Shown: in pieces, positions 45,196 to 54,740 of the stretch
Layout: each line of letters opens with the position of its first letter
Position numbering within the stretch: the first letter of the stretch is position 1
Origin: an uncultured Acidobacteriia bacterium
GTDB taxonomy: Bacteria; Acidobacteriota; Terriglobia; Bryobacterales; Bryobacteraceae
Direction: 5' to 3'
Length of the DNA: 64,000 nucleotides
Assembly: GCA_903851195.1 (NCBI GenBank)
Contig: CAINNJ010000064.1
Location: 186,001-250,000 of the forward strand
Notes under the pieces: generated by a model
The model's input: only the letters and a program-made list of their open reading frames with translations
Told to the model about the DNA's origin: nothing
The model's database searches: none
Program-made: the position numbers and the translations under genes

Positions 45196-47283
45196 GTGAA
45201 GTTTTTGGCTTCCGCGACCGATAGAGTAGACAGAGGAATGATCGCCACCGTGGCCGGGATTCGCGACAAAACAACCGAGACACACCCATCCCCCGGTGGA
45301 TTCGTGTCGCGGTTGGCCGGAATCTACATTGCCCTGGTGGTGGCGGCCGGAGCGGCGGCACTGGGTCATGGGGTCGGGGCGTGGGGCCTCTGGAGTTTCG
45401 ACCGGGCTGACCAGGGCAGGTTCTTCTCATGGTGCCTGATCACTCTGGCGGCGTCGGGGATGAAAGTTCAGCTTCCCTCGGTATCGGCGACCATGTCGCT
45501 GAATTTTCTGTTCGTCCTGATCGGCATTGCCGAGTTTAATCCGGGAGAAGCCATGGTCATGGGGTGCCTGGGCGTGCTCGCCCAGTGCATCATTCAGGCG
45601 AAGTCGCGGCTCCGGTGGGTTCAGGTTGCCTTCAGCGTGTGCAGCGTCGCCTGCTCGATCCAGATCGCCTGCTGGGTCCATCACGCTCGGCACTTCCAGA
45701 GCTATACGCTCACCGCGGCGACGTATTTCCTGGCGAATACCATCTTTGTGGCCACCGTAATCGCGCTGACCGAACAACGGAATCTCTGGAAGGTGTGGCG
45801 GGACTCGTATCTGTGGTCCTTTCCGAATTATCTGGTCGGGGCAGCGGGTGCCTGGGTGATCGGGATCGCCAGTCACCTGATGGGTTGGCAGTCGTCCCTG
45901 CTGCTGCTGCCGATTCTCTATGTCGTGTACCGGTCGCACAATATGTACGTTGGACGTCTCGAAGAGGCCCGAAAAGGGGCCGAGAGGCAGAGAATACATG
46001 CCGAAGAAGTGGCGGCGCTTCACCGGCGCACAATCGAGACCCTGGCGCTCGCCATCGAGGCTAAAGACCAGACAACCCACGATCATCTGGAACGGGTGGA
46101 AACCTACGCAATCGAAGTGGGCCGCGAACTCGGGATGACCGAGACCGAACTGGAAGCGTTGCGGGCGGCCGCGCTGCTCCACGATATCGGAAAAATCGCC
46201 GTGCCTGAATACATCATTTCGAAGCCGGGCAAACTGACGCCCGAAGAGTTCGACAGGATGAAGACGCACACGGTGGTGGGCGCCGAAATTGTGGAGCGAA
46301 TGCGGTTTCCGTACACGGTGGCACCGCTGGTTCGCGGACACCATGAAAAATGGAACGGCAAAGGCTACCCGGACGGCTTGTCGGGAGAAGAGATCCCGTT
46401 GGGAGCGCGGATCCTTGCGGCCGTGGATTGTCTGGATGCGCTCTCCTCCGACCGGCAGTACCGCCGCGCGTTGCCTCTTCCGGAAGCCATCGCCGTGGTG
46501 AAGGCGGAGGCCGGAAAGAGCTTTGATCCCCGCGTGGTGGACATTCTGGCCCGCCGGTACGAAGAAATCGCGGCGCTGGTGAGCGGAGAAAAAATCGAGA
46601 GACTTCCCGTATGCGAGAGGGTGGAGCGCGGCGACTCGCCCGCGACTGGTTTCGAGCGAACCAGCCGGAGTGCCGGCTTCGGCCCCGGTGGCGGCAGCGA
46701 TTCGGTCTCCGTCCGCGATTCGAGGGACGATCTGGCCAGCCTGAATCAGGCGCTCGGTGGATTGCAAAGAACGCGCGAACTGCCGGCGCTGATCCGCAGT
46801 CTGACCCAGTGCAAAGACTGTGCTGCCGCTTTTGGAGCCTTGCAAACCACTCTTCCTCAGGTAATCTCACACGAGACGATGACGATCTATCTGCGGCGCG
46901 ACCAACACCTGATTCCGGAGTTTTTTGTGGGCGGCGAGTACCGGTCATTCGGTTCCCACGACATTCCCATCGGTACCGGACTTTCCGGTTGGGTGGCGGA
47001 AAACTGCAAGGCAATCGTGAACGGAAATCCGATGGTGGAACCTGGATACCTTGCCGATCCGGCGAAATTCCGGAACCTGCGGTCCGCGCTCGCGGTCCCG
47101 CTGACCGGCGCGCAGGGCGTGCTCGGGGTGATGGCGCTCTATCACTGTGAAGGCAACGCTTTCGACAGCGGAGATCTGGCGGCACTGACGTCAATCGGGG
47201 CGGCGTTGTCGGCGGTGCTGGGAAGTTCGCCTGTAATTGCAAGCGCACAGGCGCGGGATCCACAACCGTTGGGCGCGGCATAG
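45196..47283 (+). CDS. Membrane HD-GYP phosphodiesterase with C-terminal GAF domain
   Basis: 695 residues, GTG with GGCGGGA upstream; an internal ATG at 45238 is the alternative. Six or seven hydrophobic segments (about 35-250) form a membrane sensor of MASE type. A coiled linker (YVGRLEEARKGAERQRIHAEEV) leads into the HD-GYP domain (about 275-465), with HDIGK and HHEKWNGKGYPDGL intact, expected to break down cyclic di-GMP. The C-terminal 170 residues (about 515-680) are a GAF-like domain (HETMTIYLRRDQHLIPEFFVGG, GTGLSGWVAE, RSALAVPL, GVLGVMALYH). The order membrane - HD-GYP - GAF, with the GAF last, is less usual. It lies near the chemotaxis block and could link c-di-GMP to motility. Confidence 0.88.
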   Translation: MKFLASATDRVDRGMIATVAGIRDKTTETHPSPGGFVSRLAGIYIALVVAAGAAALGHGVGAWGLWSFDRADQGRFFSWCLITLAASGMKVQLPSVSATMSLNFLFVLIGIAEFNPGEAMVMGCLGVLAQCIIQAKSRLRWVQVAFSVCSVACSIQIACWVHHARHFQSYTLTAATYFLANTIFVATVIALTEQRNLWKVWRDSYLWSFPNYLVGAAGAWVIGIASHLMGWQSSLLLLPILYVVYRSHNMYVGRLEEARKGAERQRIHAEEVAALHRRTIETLALAIEAKDQTTHDHLERVETYAIEVGRELGMTETELEALRAAALLHDIGKIAVPEYIISKPGKLTPEEFDRMKTHTVVGAEIVERMRFPYTVAPLVRGHHEKWNGKGYPDGLSGEEIPLGARILAAVDCLDALSSDRQYRRALPLPEAIAVVKAEAGKSFDPRVVDILARRYEEIAALVSGEKIERLPVCERVERGDSPATGFERTSRSAGFGPGGGSDSVSVRDSRDDLASLNQALGGLQRTRELPALIRSLTQCKDCAAAFGALQTTLPQVISHETMTIYLRRDQHLIPEFFVGGEYRSFGSHDIPIGTGLSGWVAENCKAIVNGNPMVEPGYLADPAKFRNLRSALAVPLTGAQGVLGVMALYHCEGNAFDSGDLAALTSIGAALSAVLGSSPVIASAQARDPQPLGAA

Positions 47284-47305
47284 CCCCGTCGAAAGTTTAA
47301 GGATT

Positions 47306-49252
47306 ATGCCCGGACCCATCGCCTCTCTGGTTTACGATGTGTTCGTGGAGGATCGCCGCCATCTCTTAAAACCAGCTGCGGTCTTCTTTCTCGTGTTGCA
47401 AGCCATGGCCGCTCAGCCCGTAACTTACTCACGGGATATCGCGCCGCTTCTGCTCGATCGTTGCGCCCCCTGTCACCGGCCGGGCGAGGCCGCTCCCTTT
47501 TCGCTCCTGACCCTGGAAGACGCGCGCCGTCATGGCACGCAGATAGTCCGCGTAACGGGCCTGCGATATATGCCCCCGTGGCCTCCGGAGCCGGATCACG
47601 GGGATTTCGCCGGCGCAGGGAGACTGTCCGCAGAGCAAATCGAGCTCCTGCGCCGCTGGGTGGACGGAGGAATGCTTCCCGGTAACCCGGCCGAAACACC
47701 CGCTGCGCCGCGATTTGCCCCCGGCTGGCAGCTGGGCGAGCCGGACCTGATTCTCAGGATGCGCTCCCCTTATCGGTTGGCCGCGGAGGGCGGCGACGTG
47801 TTCCGTAACTTCGTCCTGCCCGTGGAACTGAAGGAGACGCGGTACATCCGCGCCATGGAACTTCGGCCCGGCAACAAGCGCGTGGTCCATCACGCCAATC
47901 TCATCGTTGACCGGGCGCGCCGCCTGCGGCGCCGGGATGGCGAGGATGGCCAGCCCGGCTTCGGCGGAATGGAAGTGGAGACCGAAAGCACCGGCGACTT
48001 CGACCCGGATTCGCACTTCCTCTTCTGGAAGCCTGGGTCGGCGCCACAGGAAACGCCGGAGGATATGGCATGGAAGCTGGATCCCGGGTCTGACCTGATC
48101 GTGAACCTTCACCTGCAGGCTTCCGGGAAGCCGGAGACGATCGATGCCACAGTGGGGCTGTATTTCGCGAAAAAGCCGCCCTCGAAATTTCCCATGCTGC
48201 TGCAGCTTGAGCACGACGGAGCGATCGACATCCCGCCAGGAGCACGGCAGTTCCGGGTGACCGATCATCTGCGCCTCCCTGTGCCCGTTCAACTGCTCGC
48301 CGTCTATCCCCATGCGCATTACCTGGGTAAGCGCGTCGAAGCCTGGGCGGAACTGCCGGGGGGCGCGCGGGTGCCATTGTTGCTGATTGAGAACTGGGAT
48401 ATCAACTGGCAGGCTATCTATACCTACCGGAAGCCGATAGACCTGCCGGCGGGCAGCACATTGGCCATGGAGATCGTTTACGACAACTCGGCGGGGAATC
48501 CGCGGAATCCGGGGCACCCCCCGATACGTGTAACGGCGGGGAACCGGAGCGCGGATGAGATGGGGCATGTGTGGTTTCAGGCCCTCCCGGTGGTCGCGGA
48601 ACAGGGGAGCGGGGACGAGCAGGATCCGCGTCTGGAGTTGCAGCAGGCACTGATGCGGCGGCGGATCGCCAAATACCCCCACGACTTCGAGGCCCACTTC
48701 AACCTGGGCGCGGCGCTGCAATCCTCCGGCAAACCGGAGGAAGCGCTTCCCGTGCTTGCGGAGGCGGTTCGTTTGAAGCCCGGCGATGCGACCGCGCACA
48801 ATAACCTGGCGGTATCGCTGTTGGCTGCGGAGCGCTATGCGGAGTCCGCTCGCGAGTTGCGCGAAGCTTTGCGCCTGGATCCGGCTTACCGGAATGCCCG
48901 TTACAATCTGGCGCGTGTTTTGCAGCAGCAGAACGATAACGATGGCGCTTTCCGGGAATTGCGAACCTACCTGCAGGCGGCGCCGGACGATCCGCAGGCG
49001 TACGAGTTCGCCGGGCGGTTGCTGGCCGCGCAAAAGCGCTACGGCGAAAGCGTTTCGTTTTTCCGGAAGGCCGCGGACTTGCAACCGGGCGACGCTGCGT
49101 TCGAGACCAATCTGGGGGCGGCGCTGGCGCAGTCCGGCAACCTGCCGGAGGCGATTGCGGCCTTTGAACGCGCCCTTCTGGCGGACCCGGTGAACCAGAC
49201 CGCAAGGGACAATTTGTCGCGGGCACGTTCGGGTCTGACGAAGCGTCCCTGA
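47306..49252 (+). CDS. Exported cytochrome c - copper monooxygenase-like - TPR fusion
   Basis: 648 residues from the ATG at 47306 (AAGGA upstream). A hydrophobic signal (LLKPAAVFFLVLQAMAA) precedes a heme-type site CAPCHR in ITxxYSRDIAPLLLDRC-like context (about residues 45-60). Residues about 110-440 resemble the type II ascorbate-dependent copper monooxygenase fold (peptidylglycine and dopamine hydroxylase family): VVHHANLIVD would be the CuH site, and YPHAHYLGK with EMGHVWFQ the H-x-H and Met ligands of the CuM site. From about 475 to the end there are about five TPR units (HFNLGAALQSSGKPEEALPVL and similar). It may oxidise a periplasmic substrate with electrons from the heme. Activity is inferred. 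Confidence 0.75.
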   Translation: MPGPIASLVYDVFVEDRRHLLKPAAVFFLVLQAMAAQPVTYSRDIAPLLLDRCAPCHRPGEAAPFSLLTLEDARRHGTQIVRVTGLRYMPPWPPEPDHGDFAGAGRLSAEQIELLRRWVDGGMLPGNPAETPAAPRFAPGWQLGEPDLILRMRSPYRLAAEGGDVFRNFVLPVELKETRYIRAMELRPGNKRVVHHANLIVDRARRLRRRDGEDGQPGFGGMEVETESTGDFDPDSHFLFWKPGSAPQETPEDMAWKLDPGSDLIVNLHLQASGKPETIDATVGLYFAKKPPSKFPMLLQLEHDGAIDIPPGARQFRVTDHLRLPVPVQLLAVYPHAHYLGKRVEAWAELPGGARVPLLLIENWDINWQAIYTYRKPIDLPAGSTLAMEIVYDNSAGNPRNPGHPPIRVTAGNRSADEMGHVWFQALPVVAEQGSGDEQDPRLELQQALMRRRIAKYPHDFEAHFNLGAALQSSGKPEEALPVLAEAVRLKPGDATAHNNLAVSLLAAERYAESARELREALRLDPAYRNARYNLARVLQQQNDNDGAFRELRTYLQAAPDDPQAYEFAGRLLAAQKRYGESVSFFRKAADLQPGDAAFETNLGAALAQSGNLPEAIAAFERALLADPVNQTARDNLSRARSGLTKRP

Positions 49253-49468
49253 CTCCGGACTGCCGCCCCGAGTCGTCAGTCGAAATTTTTCCTGGTTATA
49301 CCGCAAAAGCGCGCGGTGATATACAGAATTTCCTGGAACCTCCGATTATCTCTGCAGAATGTGTGGTCACGGTCCTTCTGCGTGCAAGACGGCAAGCAAG
49401 TCCCGGAAAGCTCCCGCCGGTCTCTTGCTCCTCGGTCTCCGGCGCGTCAGCCTCCGGGGGAGAAGCGC

Positions 49469-52099
49469 ATGCTAGAGCACCACCAGGACATCATCGGCGA
49501 GTTCCTGGTCGAGAGTCACGAGAACCTTTCGCGTCTGGACCTCGAACTCGTGGAACTGGAAAAGCACCCGAAAGACGGAGCTCTGCTGGCCAGCATCTTT
49601 CGCACGATCCATACGATCAAGGGAACCTGCGGTTTTCTGGCATTCACGACGCTCGAGAGAATCACGCACCATGCCGAGACCCTGCTCAGCCAGCTGCGGG
49701 ACGGGCGCCGCGACCTTACGCCGGCGCTGGTATCCATTATTCTCGAGACGGTAGATGCAACGCGGCGGGTTCTGGCGTCCATCGAGGCCAGCGGGCAGGA
49801 AGGTCCGGATCCGTTCGACGACCTGACGAATCGCCTGAGCGCGGCCGCCCAATTGCCCTCGCCAGGCGAGGAACCATCAACGCCGGTGGCGGCTGCGATG
49901 CCTGTCACGCCGCTCCCTGTCACGCCGCCGTCAGGAGCGCCGCTGCTGTGCCCTGGAGCCACGGAAGAAAACCACGGCGGCGAAGGCGCGGGAACCGGAA
50001 AAACAACAGGGGAGACGGTGCGCGGTTCGTCGGTCGCCGACGCGAATATCCGAGTGGGCGTAGTTCTTCTGGACAGGCTCATGGATCTGGTGGGCGAACT
50101 GGTGCTGACCCGAAACCAGATTCTGCAGTTCAACGCCGAGCGGGACGACGCCGCACTGAACGCCACATCCCAGCGGCTGAATCTGATTACCTCGGAACTG
50201 CAGGAGGGGGTCATGAAGACCCGCATGCAGCCGATCGGGATGGTCTGGAACTCGTTGCCACGCGTGGTGCGCGACATGGCGGTTGCCCTCGGGAAACAGA
50301 TCCGATTGGAAATGGAAGGCGAGGAGACCGAACTCGACCGTACCATCATCGAGGCGATTAAGGACCCACTGGTTCACCTCGTCCGAAACTCCTGTGATCA
50401 CGGCGTGGAGGCGCCCCACGCGCGGGTTCTGGCGGGCAAGCCCGCCGAGGGAAAGCTGACACTTCGCGCGTATCACGAAGGAGGACAGGTGAATATCGAG
50501 ATCGGGGACGACGGCGCTGGTATCGACGTGGTCAGGGTGAAGCAGAAAGCCATCGAAAAAGGCCTGCTTCGGCCGGAAGAAGCCGATAAGCTCAGCGAGC
50601 GCGAGGCTGTCAACCTGATCTTCCACCCCGGCTTTTCCACGGCGCCGGCCGTCACCAAAGTGTCCGGCCGCGGTGTCGGAATGGACGTGGTGAAGTCGCA
50701 CATCGAAAAAATCGGCGGCGCGGTGGACGTGGCGAACCGGCGCGGCAAAGGAGCTACGGTAAAGCTCAAGATTCCGCTGACGCTGGCGATCATCCCGGGA
50801 CTGGTGATATCGAGCGGCGGAGAGCGATTCGTGATTCCCCAGGTGAGCCTCCTCGAACTAATCCGGATCGAACGGGACTCCCCGGAAAAACAGATTGAAC
50901 AGGTCAACGGAACGCCGGTTTACCGCCGCCGGGGAAGTCTGCTTCCCATCACGTATCTGAACCGGGTGCTCGGGCTGAAGACGCCGGACTCGGCCGACGC
51001 GGTGAGCCTGGTGGTGCTGCAGGCGGAGGACCGGCAGTTCGGTCTGGTGGTGGACGGCATCAACGACACGCAGGAAATTGTCGTGAAACCTGTAGGTAAG
51101 CAGCTAAAGGGACTTACTATCTATGCTGGTGCCACCATCATGGGGGACGGCCGGGTCGCTCTGATTCTGGATGTGTTGGGAATCGGCCTGCGTTCCGGCG
51201 TTTTGGCGGAATCCCGGGAGCAGGCACGCGCCGCCTCCGAACAAAAAATCCAGACTGCGGCCGAGCACCAGCGGTTGTTGCTGTTCCGGGCCGGCACTTT
51301 CGAACGCCTCGCCGTGCCTTTATCCCTCGTCGCAAGGCTGGAAGAGTTTCCCCGCTCCTCCATCGAACGGGCGGGCGGGCGTGAGGTCGTGCAATACCGC
51401 AACCGCATTCTGCCGCTGGTGAGCTTACAGACCGTGCTCGAATCGGCCGGGCCGGCAGAGGCCGAGCCGCCCGATCCGCTGCAGGTGGTCGTTTTCAATG
51501 ATGGCGACCGAAGTCTGGGCGTCATCGTCGATCAGATTCTGGACGTCGTCGAAGACGCGGTGACCATGCGACAGAAAACCGCGCGTAAGGGGCTGCTCGG
51601 TTCGGCAGTGGTCGGCAAGCAGGTGGCGGATTTCCTCGATTTGCATCATGTCATTGAAAGGGCGGGTGACGAGTGGTTCCAGACGGTCAACGCCGCAGCC
51701 GGAGAAACCAGAGTCCTGGTCGCCGAATCCTCTCCTTTTTCGCGGGGTCTGATCCGGAGCGGACTCGACATGGCGGGCTATCACGTGATCGAGGCAGCCG
51801 ACCTCGACGACGCGCTTCGACGGCTGGAGCAGCAGCCGGTCCATGTCGTTTTGACCTCACTGGGCTTGCCGCCGCGCGGCGGATCGGCGCTGCTTTCGGC
51901 CATGCAGCGGCGGCCCGACTGGCAGGACATTCCGATCGTCGGTCTGGCGGATTCCGCGGAGCAGATTCAATCGCGGCCCGCCGGTCTGCGGGATTGCCAA
52001 CTGAACTCGGATCGGGAAGCCATGCTCCAGTCCGTGGCAAGGCTGGCGGCGGCCGTTGAAGGGGAACCGGTTGGAGCAGGATTCGAAAGGCAGCGATGA
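49469..52099 (+). CDS. cheA: Chemotaxis histidine kinase CheA with extra CheW-like and receiver domains
   Basis: 876 residues from the ATG at 49469 (GGGAG upstream). Hpt domain 1-105 with phospho-His H48 in RTIHTIKGTCGFL; Pro/Gly-rich linker; dimerisation helices from about 190 (LLDRLMDLVGELVLTRNQ); ATPase domain (HLVRNSCDHG, GDDGAGID, GRGVGMDVV); CheW-like domain (about 440-580); a second CheW-like segment (about 590-735: LLLFRAGTFERLAVPLS ... LGVIVDQILDVVEDAV); and a C-terminal receiver-like domain (about 743-865). In the receiver the acceptor Asp is Ser (VVLTSLGLPP) and the acidic pair is reduced (VLVAESS), so it probably cannot be phosphorylated. First gene of the chemotaxis operon; cheW overlaps its end. 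Confidence 0.93.
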   Translation: MLEHHQDIIGEFLVESHENLSRLDLELVELEKHPKDGALLASIFRTIHTIKGTCGFLAFTTLERITHHAETLLSQLRDGRRDLTPALVSIILETVDATRRVLASIEASGQEGPDPFDDLTNRLSAAAQLPSPGEEPSTPVAAAMPVTPLPVTPPSGAPLLCPGATEENHGGEGAGTGKTTGETVRGSSVADANIRVGVVLLDRLMDLVGELVLTRNQILQFNAERDDAALNATSQRLNLITSELQEGVMKTRMQPIGMVWNSLPRVVRDMAVALGKQIRLEMEGEETELDRTIIEAIKDPLVHLVRNSCDHGVEAPHARVLAGKPAEGKLTLRAYHEGGQVNIEIGDDGAGIDVVRVKQKAIEKGLLRPEEADKLSEREAVNLIFHPGFSTAPAVTKVSGRGVGMDVVKSHIEKIGGAVDVANRRGKGATVKLKIPLTLAIIPGLVISSGGERFVIPQVSLLELIRIERDSPEKQIEQVNGTPVYRRRGSLLPITYLNRVLGLKTPDSADAVSLVVLQAEDRQFGLVVDGINDTQEIVVKPVGKQLKGLTIYAGATIMGDGRVALILDVLGIGLRSGVLAESREQARAASEQKIQTAAEHQRLLLFRAGTFERLAVPLSLVARLEEFPRSSIERAGGREVVQYRNRILPLVSLQTVLESAGPAEAEPPDPLQVVVFNDGDRSLGVIVDQILDVVEDAVTMRQKTARKGLLGSAVVGKQVADFLDLHHVIERAGDEWFQTVNAAAGETRVLVAESSPFSRGLIRSGLDMAGYHVIEAADLDDALRRLEQQPVHVVLTSLGLPPRGGSALLSAMQRRPDWQDIPIVGLADSAEQIQSRPAGLRDCQLNSDREAMLQSVARLAAAVEGEPVGAGFERQR

Positions 52100-52575
52100 C
52101 ACAGAACGCCGCAATCACAAGCTATCCCGGAACACCGGGCGGGGGGCAACTCTCCACGTTCTTTGTGGCGGATCTGTTCTTCGGCGTCGACGTATTGCGT
52201 GTGCAGGAGGTGCTTCGTTTCCAGCCCATGACCCGGGTGCCCCTGGCGCCGGAAGTCATCGAGGGTCTGATCAATTTGCGCGGGCAGATTGTCACGGCGG
52301 TGGATATGCGCAGAAGGCTCCGGCTGCCTCCGCGCCACGAGGAACAGATGCCCATGAACATGGTGGTGCGCACCGAAGATGGCGCGGTCAGTCTGCTGGT
52401 CGATGAGATCGGCGACGTACTCGACATGGAAGCCGGAGCCTGGGAGCGGTCCCCGGAAAATCTCGACCCTCTGACACGCGAACTGATCCAGGGCGTGTAC
52501 AAGCTGAAGGACCGGCTGTTGCTGGTTCTCGACGCCGAACGGGCGGCGGATCTCGCCGTTGGCAAAGCAGCCTGA
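52096..52575 (+). CDS. cheW: Chemotaxis coupling protein CheW
   Basis: 159 residues, overlapping cheA by 4 bases. A single CheW beta-barrel domain: FFVADLFFGVDVLRVQEVLRF, PLAPEVIEGLINLRGQIVTAVDMRRRL and VSLLVDEIGDVLDM are the conserved elements, including the Arg of LRGQI used to bind receptor and kinase. It links the receptor encoded next to CheA. The N-terminal extension of about 20 residues is short and variable. Confidence 0.93.
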   Translation: MTQNAAITSYPGTPGGGQLSTFFVADLFFGVDVLRVQEVLRFQPMTRVPLAPEVIEGLINLRGQIVTAVDMRRRLRLPPRHEEQMPMNMVVRTEDGAVSLLVDEIGDVLDMEAGAWERSPENLDPLTRELIQGVYKLKDRLLLVLDAERAADLAVGKAA

Positions 52576-52638
52576 GACGAGGCACGCAACCGGCAATACA
52601 GGAACCAGGCGAGTTGATCAATTTCAGGAGAATCGATC

Positions 52639-54648
52639 ATGGCAACAAAAAGTAATGACACCCGAAGAGTTCCCTCCGGCCGCGGTTCGGCGGCCGGGAC
52701 AGCCGTGCTGGACGCGCCATCTTCCCTGCGTGGCCTTTCCGAGCGAACCCGCGCCTCGCAATACTCCTTTCCGGAGGTGAGCTGGGCACAGGGGAGCGAC
52801 AGCCTGGCCGATCGGTTCGGGATGGATGAAAGCGGTATCGCGCAGCGGCGGGAATTCATCCGTCTGGGTGCGGAGGACCGTCGGTTGCTTGCCGAGATGG
52901 CCCCCTGGGCTCAATCGGTGGCGGCAGAAATTGCCCGTGAGTTCTACGACTGGCAGTTCGAATTTCCCCCGACCCGCGAGTTCTTCGAAAATTTCGCGAG
53001 AGAGCGAAAGCAGCCGATTTCGGCGGTTCGCGCGCATCTGGAAGCGGCCCAGTCGGCTTACATCACGGAGGTATTCGCCGGCGCCTCCGTCAACTGGGAT
53101 CTCCGGTACTTCGGGAAGCGGTTGCAGGTAGCCGCGGTGCACTACCGAATTGACCTGCCCATCAAGTGGTACGTGGGATCGTACCCGGAATTTCAGCGGC
53201 TCATTGGCGAATACCTGCGTCGCGACAGCGATGACGAAGAAAAGATTCGCCGGGTCGAAGCGGCTGTTTCGAGGGTCTTCAATCTTGACTTGCAGGCAAT
53301 CGCGGACGCCTCCATTCTGAACTGCCTGCGCGGCATGCTCCGGGCGACAGGTATCGATCTGGCCGATGTCACCACTCCGGGGGACCAGGGTGAGCAGGTC
53401 GGCGCCATTTTGCAAGCCTTTGAAAGAAGCCTCCGGAGCTTCATCGCCTCGATCAAACACATGTCGGAGGAGCACAACAGGGGTGACATCGACGTGGCGA
53501 TCCCGGCGGACGACTTCCAGGGCGTGTACAAAGCGATGGCTACTGCCGTCAACGAAATGGTGGCCGGTCATATTGCCGTAAAGAAGAACGCAATAGCATG
53601 TGTCGCGGAATTCGGAAGGGGAAATTTCGAAGCTTCGCTCGAAAAGTTCCCGGGCAAAAGAGCCTTCATCAACGACACCATCGAACAGGTCCGTTCCAAC
53701 CTGAAGCAACTCATTGGCGACACGGATCTGCTCGCGCATGCAGCCAGGGAAGGCAAACTGGCAACACGCGCCAACGCGACAAAGCACCCGGGAGATTTCC
53801 GCAAAATCATCGAAGGCATCAACCAGACGCTTGAAACCATTGTCGAGCCGCTCCGGGTGACCGCCGATAACGCCTCGGCGCTGGCGTCGTCATCCGAAGA
53901 GCTGTCAGCGGTCAGTCAGCAGATGGCGGGCAACGCGGAAGAAACGGCGATGCAGGCCAATGTCGTGTCCGCCGCCTCGGAAGAAGTGTCGAAGAACGTC
54001 TCTTCGGTCGCGTCCGCATCCGAACAGATGCAGGCCTCCATCCGGGAGATTTCGAAAAACGCCAACGAATCCGCTCGCGTCGCCAAGAACGCCGTCAGCG
54101 TGGCGCAGACCACCAACGAGACGGTGAAGAAGCTGGGCGAATCCAGTCAGGAGATCGGCAAGGTGATTAAAGTGATCACCTCCATTGCGCAACAAACCAA
54201 CCTGCTCGCGCTCAACGCCACCATCGAAGCCGCCCGCGCCGGTGAGGCCGGAAAGGGATTCGCGGTAGTTGCCAACGAAGTCAAAGAACTGGCCAAACAG
54301 ACCGCCAGGGCCACCGAGGAGATCGGTCAGAAGATCGAGGCCATCCAGACCGATGCGAAAGGCGCGGTAAACGCAATCGAGGAGATTGGCGCCATCATCA
54401 ACCAGATCAACGATATCTCCAACAGTATCGCCTCGGCCGTGGAAGAGCAGACGGTGACGACCAGCGAGATTGGCCGCAGCGTTTCGGAAGCGTCGAAAGG
54501 CGTGAACGACATCGCGAAGAACATCGGCGGCGTGGCTCTGGCCGCCAGGAACACCACGCAGGGGGCCAACGACACGCAGGCGGCGGCACGCGAACTCAGC
54601 CAGATGTCAGGGCGTTTGCAAACGGTGATTTCGCGGTTCACCTTCTAG
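52639..54648 (+). CDS. Globin-coupled methyl-accepting chemotaxis protein (HemAT-like)
   Basis: 669 residues, ATG with AGGAG upstream. It has no membrane segment. Residues about 55-200 are a protoglobin sensor domain: IRLGAEDRRLLAEMAPWA, AYITEVF and the proximal heme His H168 in AVHYRIDLPIKWYVGSY, closely like HemAT. A HAMP-like middle region (about 250-400, with DIDVAIPADDFQGVYKAMATAVNEM and its repeat-like partner) leads to the signalling domain (about 410-669) with the hairpin tip IAQQTNLLALNATIEAARAGEAGKGFAVVANEV. It should bind oxygen or another gas in the cytoplasm and set CheA activity; the cheA and cheW genes lie just upstream. Confidence 0.93.
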   Translation: MATKSNDTRRVPSGRGSAAGTAVLDAPSSLRGLSERTRASQYSFPEVSWAQGSDSLADRFGMDESGIAQRREFIRLGAEDRRLLAEMAPWAQSVAAEIAREFYDWQFEFPPTREFFENFARERKQPISAVRAHLEAAQSAYITEVFAGASVNWDLRYFGKRLQVAAVHYRIDLPIKWYVGSYPEFQRLIGEYLRRDSDDEEKIRRVEAAVSRVFNLDLQAIADASILNCLRGMLRATGIDLADVTTPGDQGEQVGAILQAFERSLRSFIASIKHMSEEHNRGDIDVAIPADDFQGVYKAMATAVNEMVAGHIAVKKNAIACVAEFGRGNFEASLEKFPGKRAFINDTIEQVRSNLKQLIGDTDLLAHAAREGKLATRANATKHPGDFRKIIEGINQTLETIVEPLRVTADNASALASSSEELSAVSQQMAGNAEETAMQANVVSAASEEVSKNVSSVASASEQMQASIREISKNANESARVAKNAVSVAQTTNETVKKLGESSQEIGKVIKVITSIAQQTNLLALNATIEAARAGEAGKGFAVVANEVKELAKQTARATEEIGQKIEAIQTDAKGAVNAIEEIGAIINQINDISNSIASAVEEQTVTTSEIGRSVSEASKGVNDIAKNIGGVALAARNTTQGANDTQAAARELSQMSGRLQTVISRFTF

Positions 54649-54740
54649 AAGACACCACCGGCGGAAGGGAATGGATCCGACGGGCCAACAACGCCCCCGG
54701 ACTCCTTTCCTGTGTGGAGCGCAACACCAACAGGGGAACA

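Noticed and set aside
47429-49306. 625-residue frame opposite the copper monooxygenase-like gene
   Set aside because: Arg/Gln-rich shadow; the plus strand has readable heme, copper and TPR motifs.
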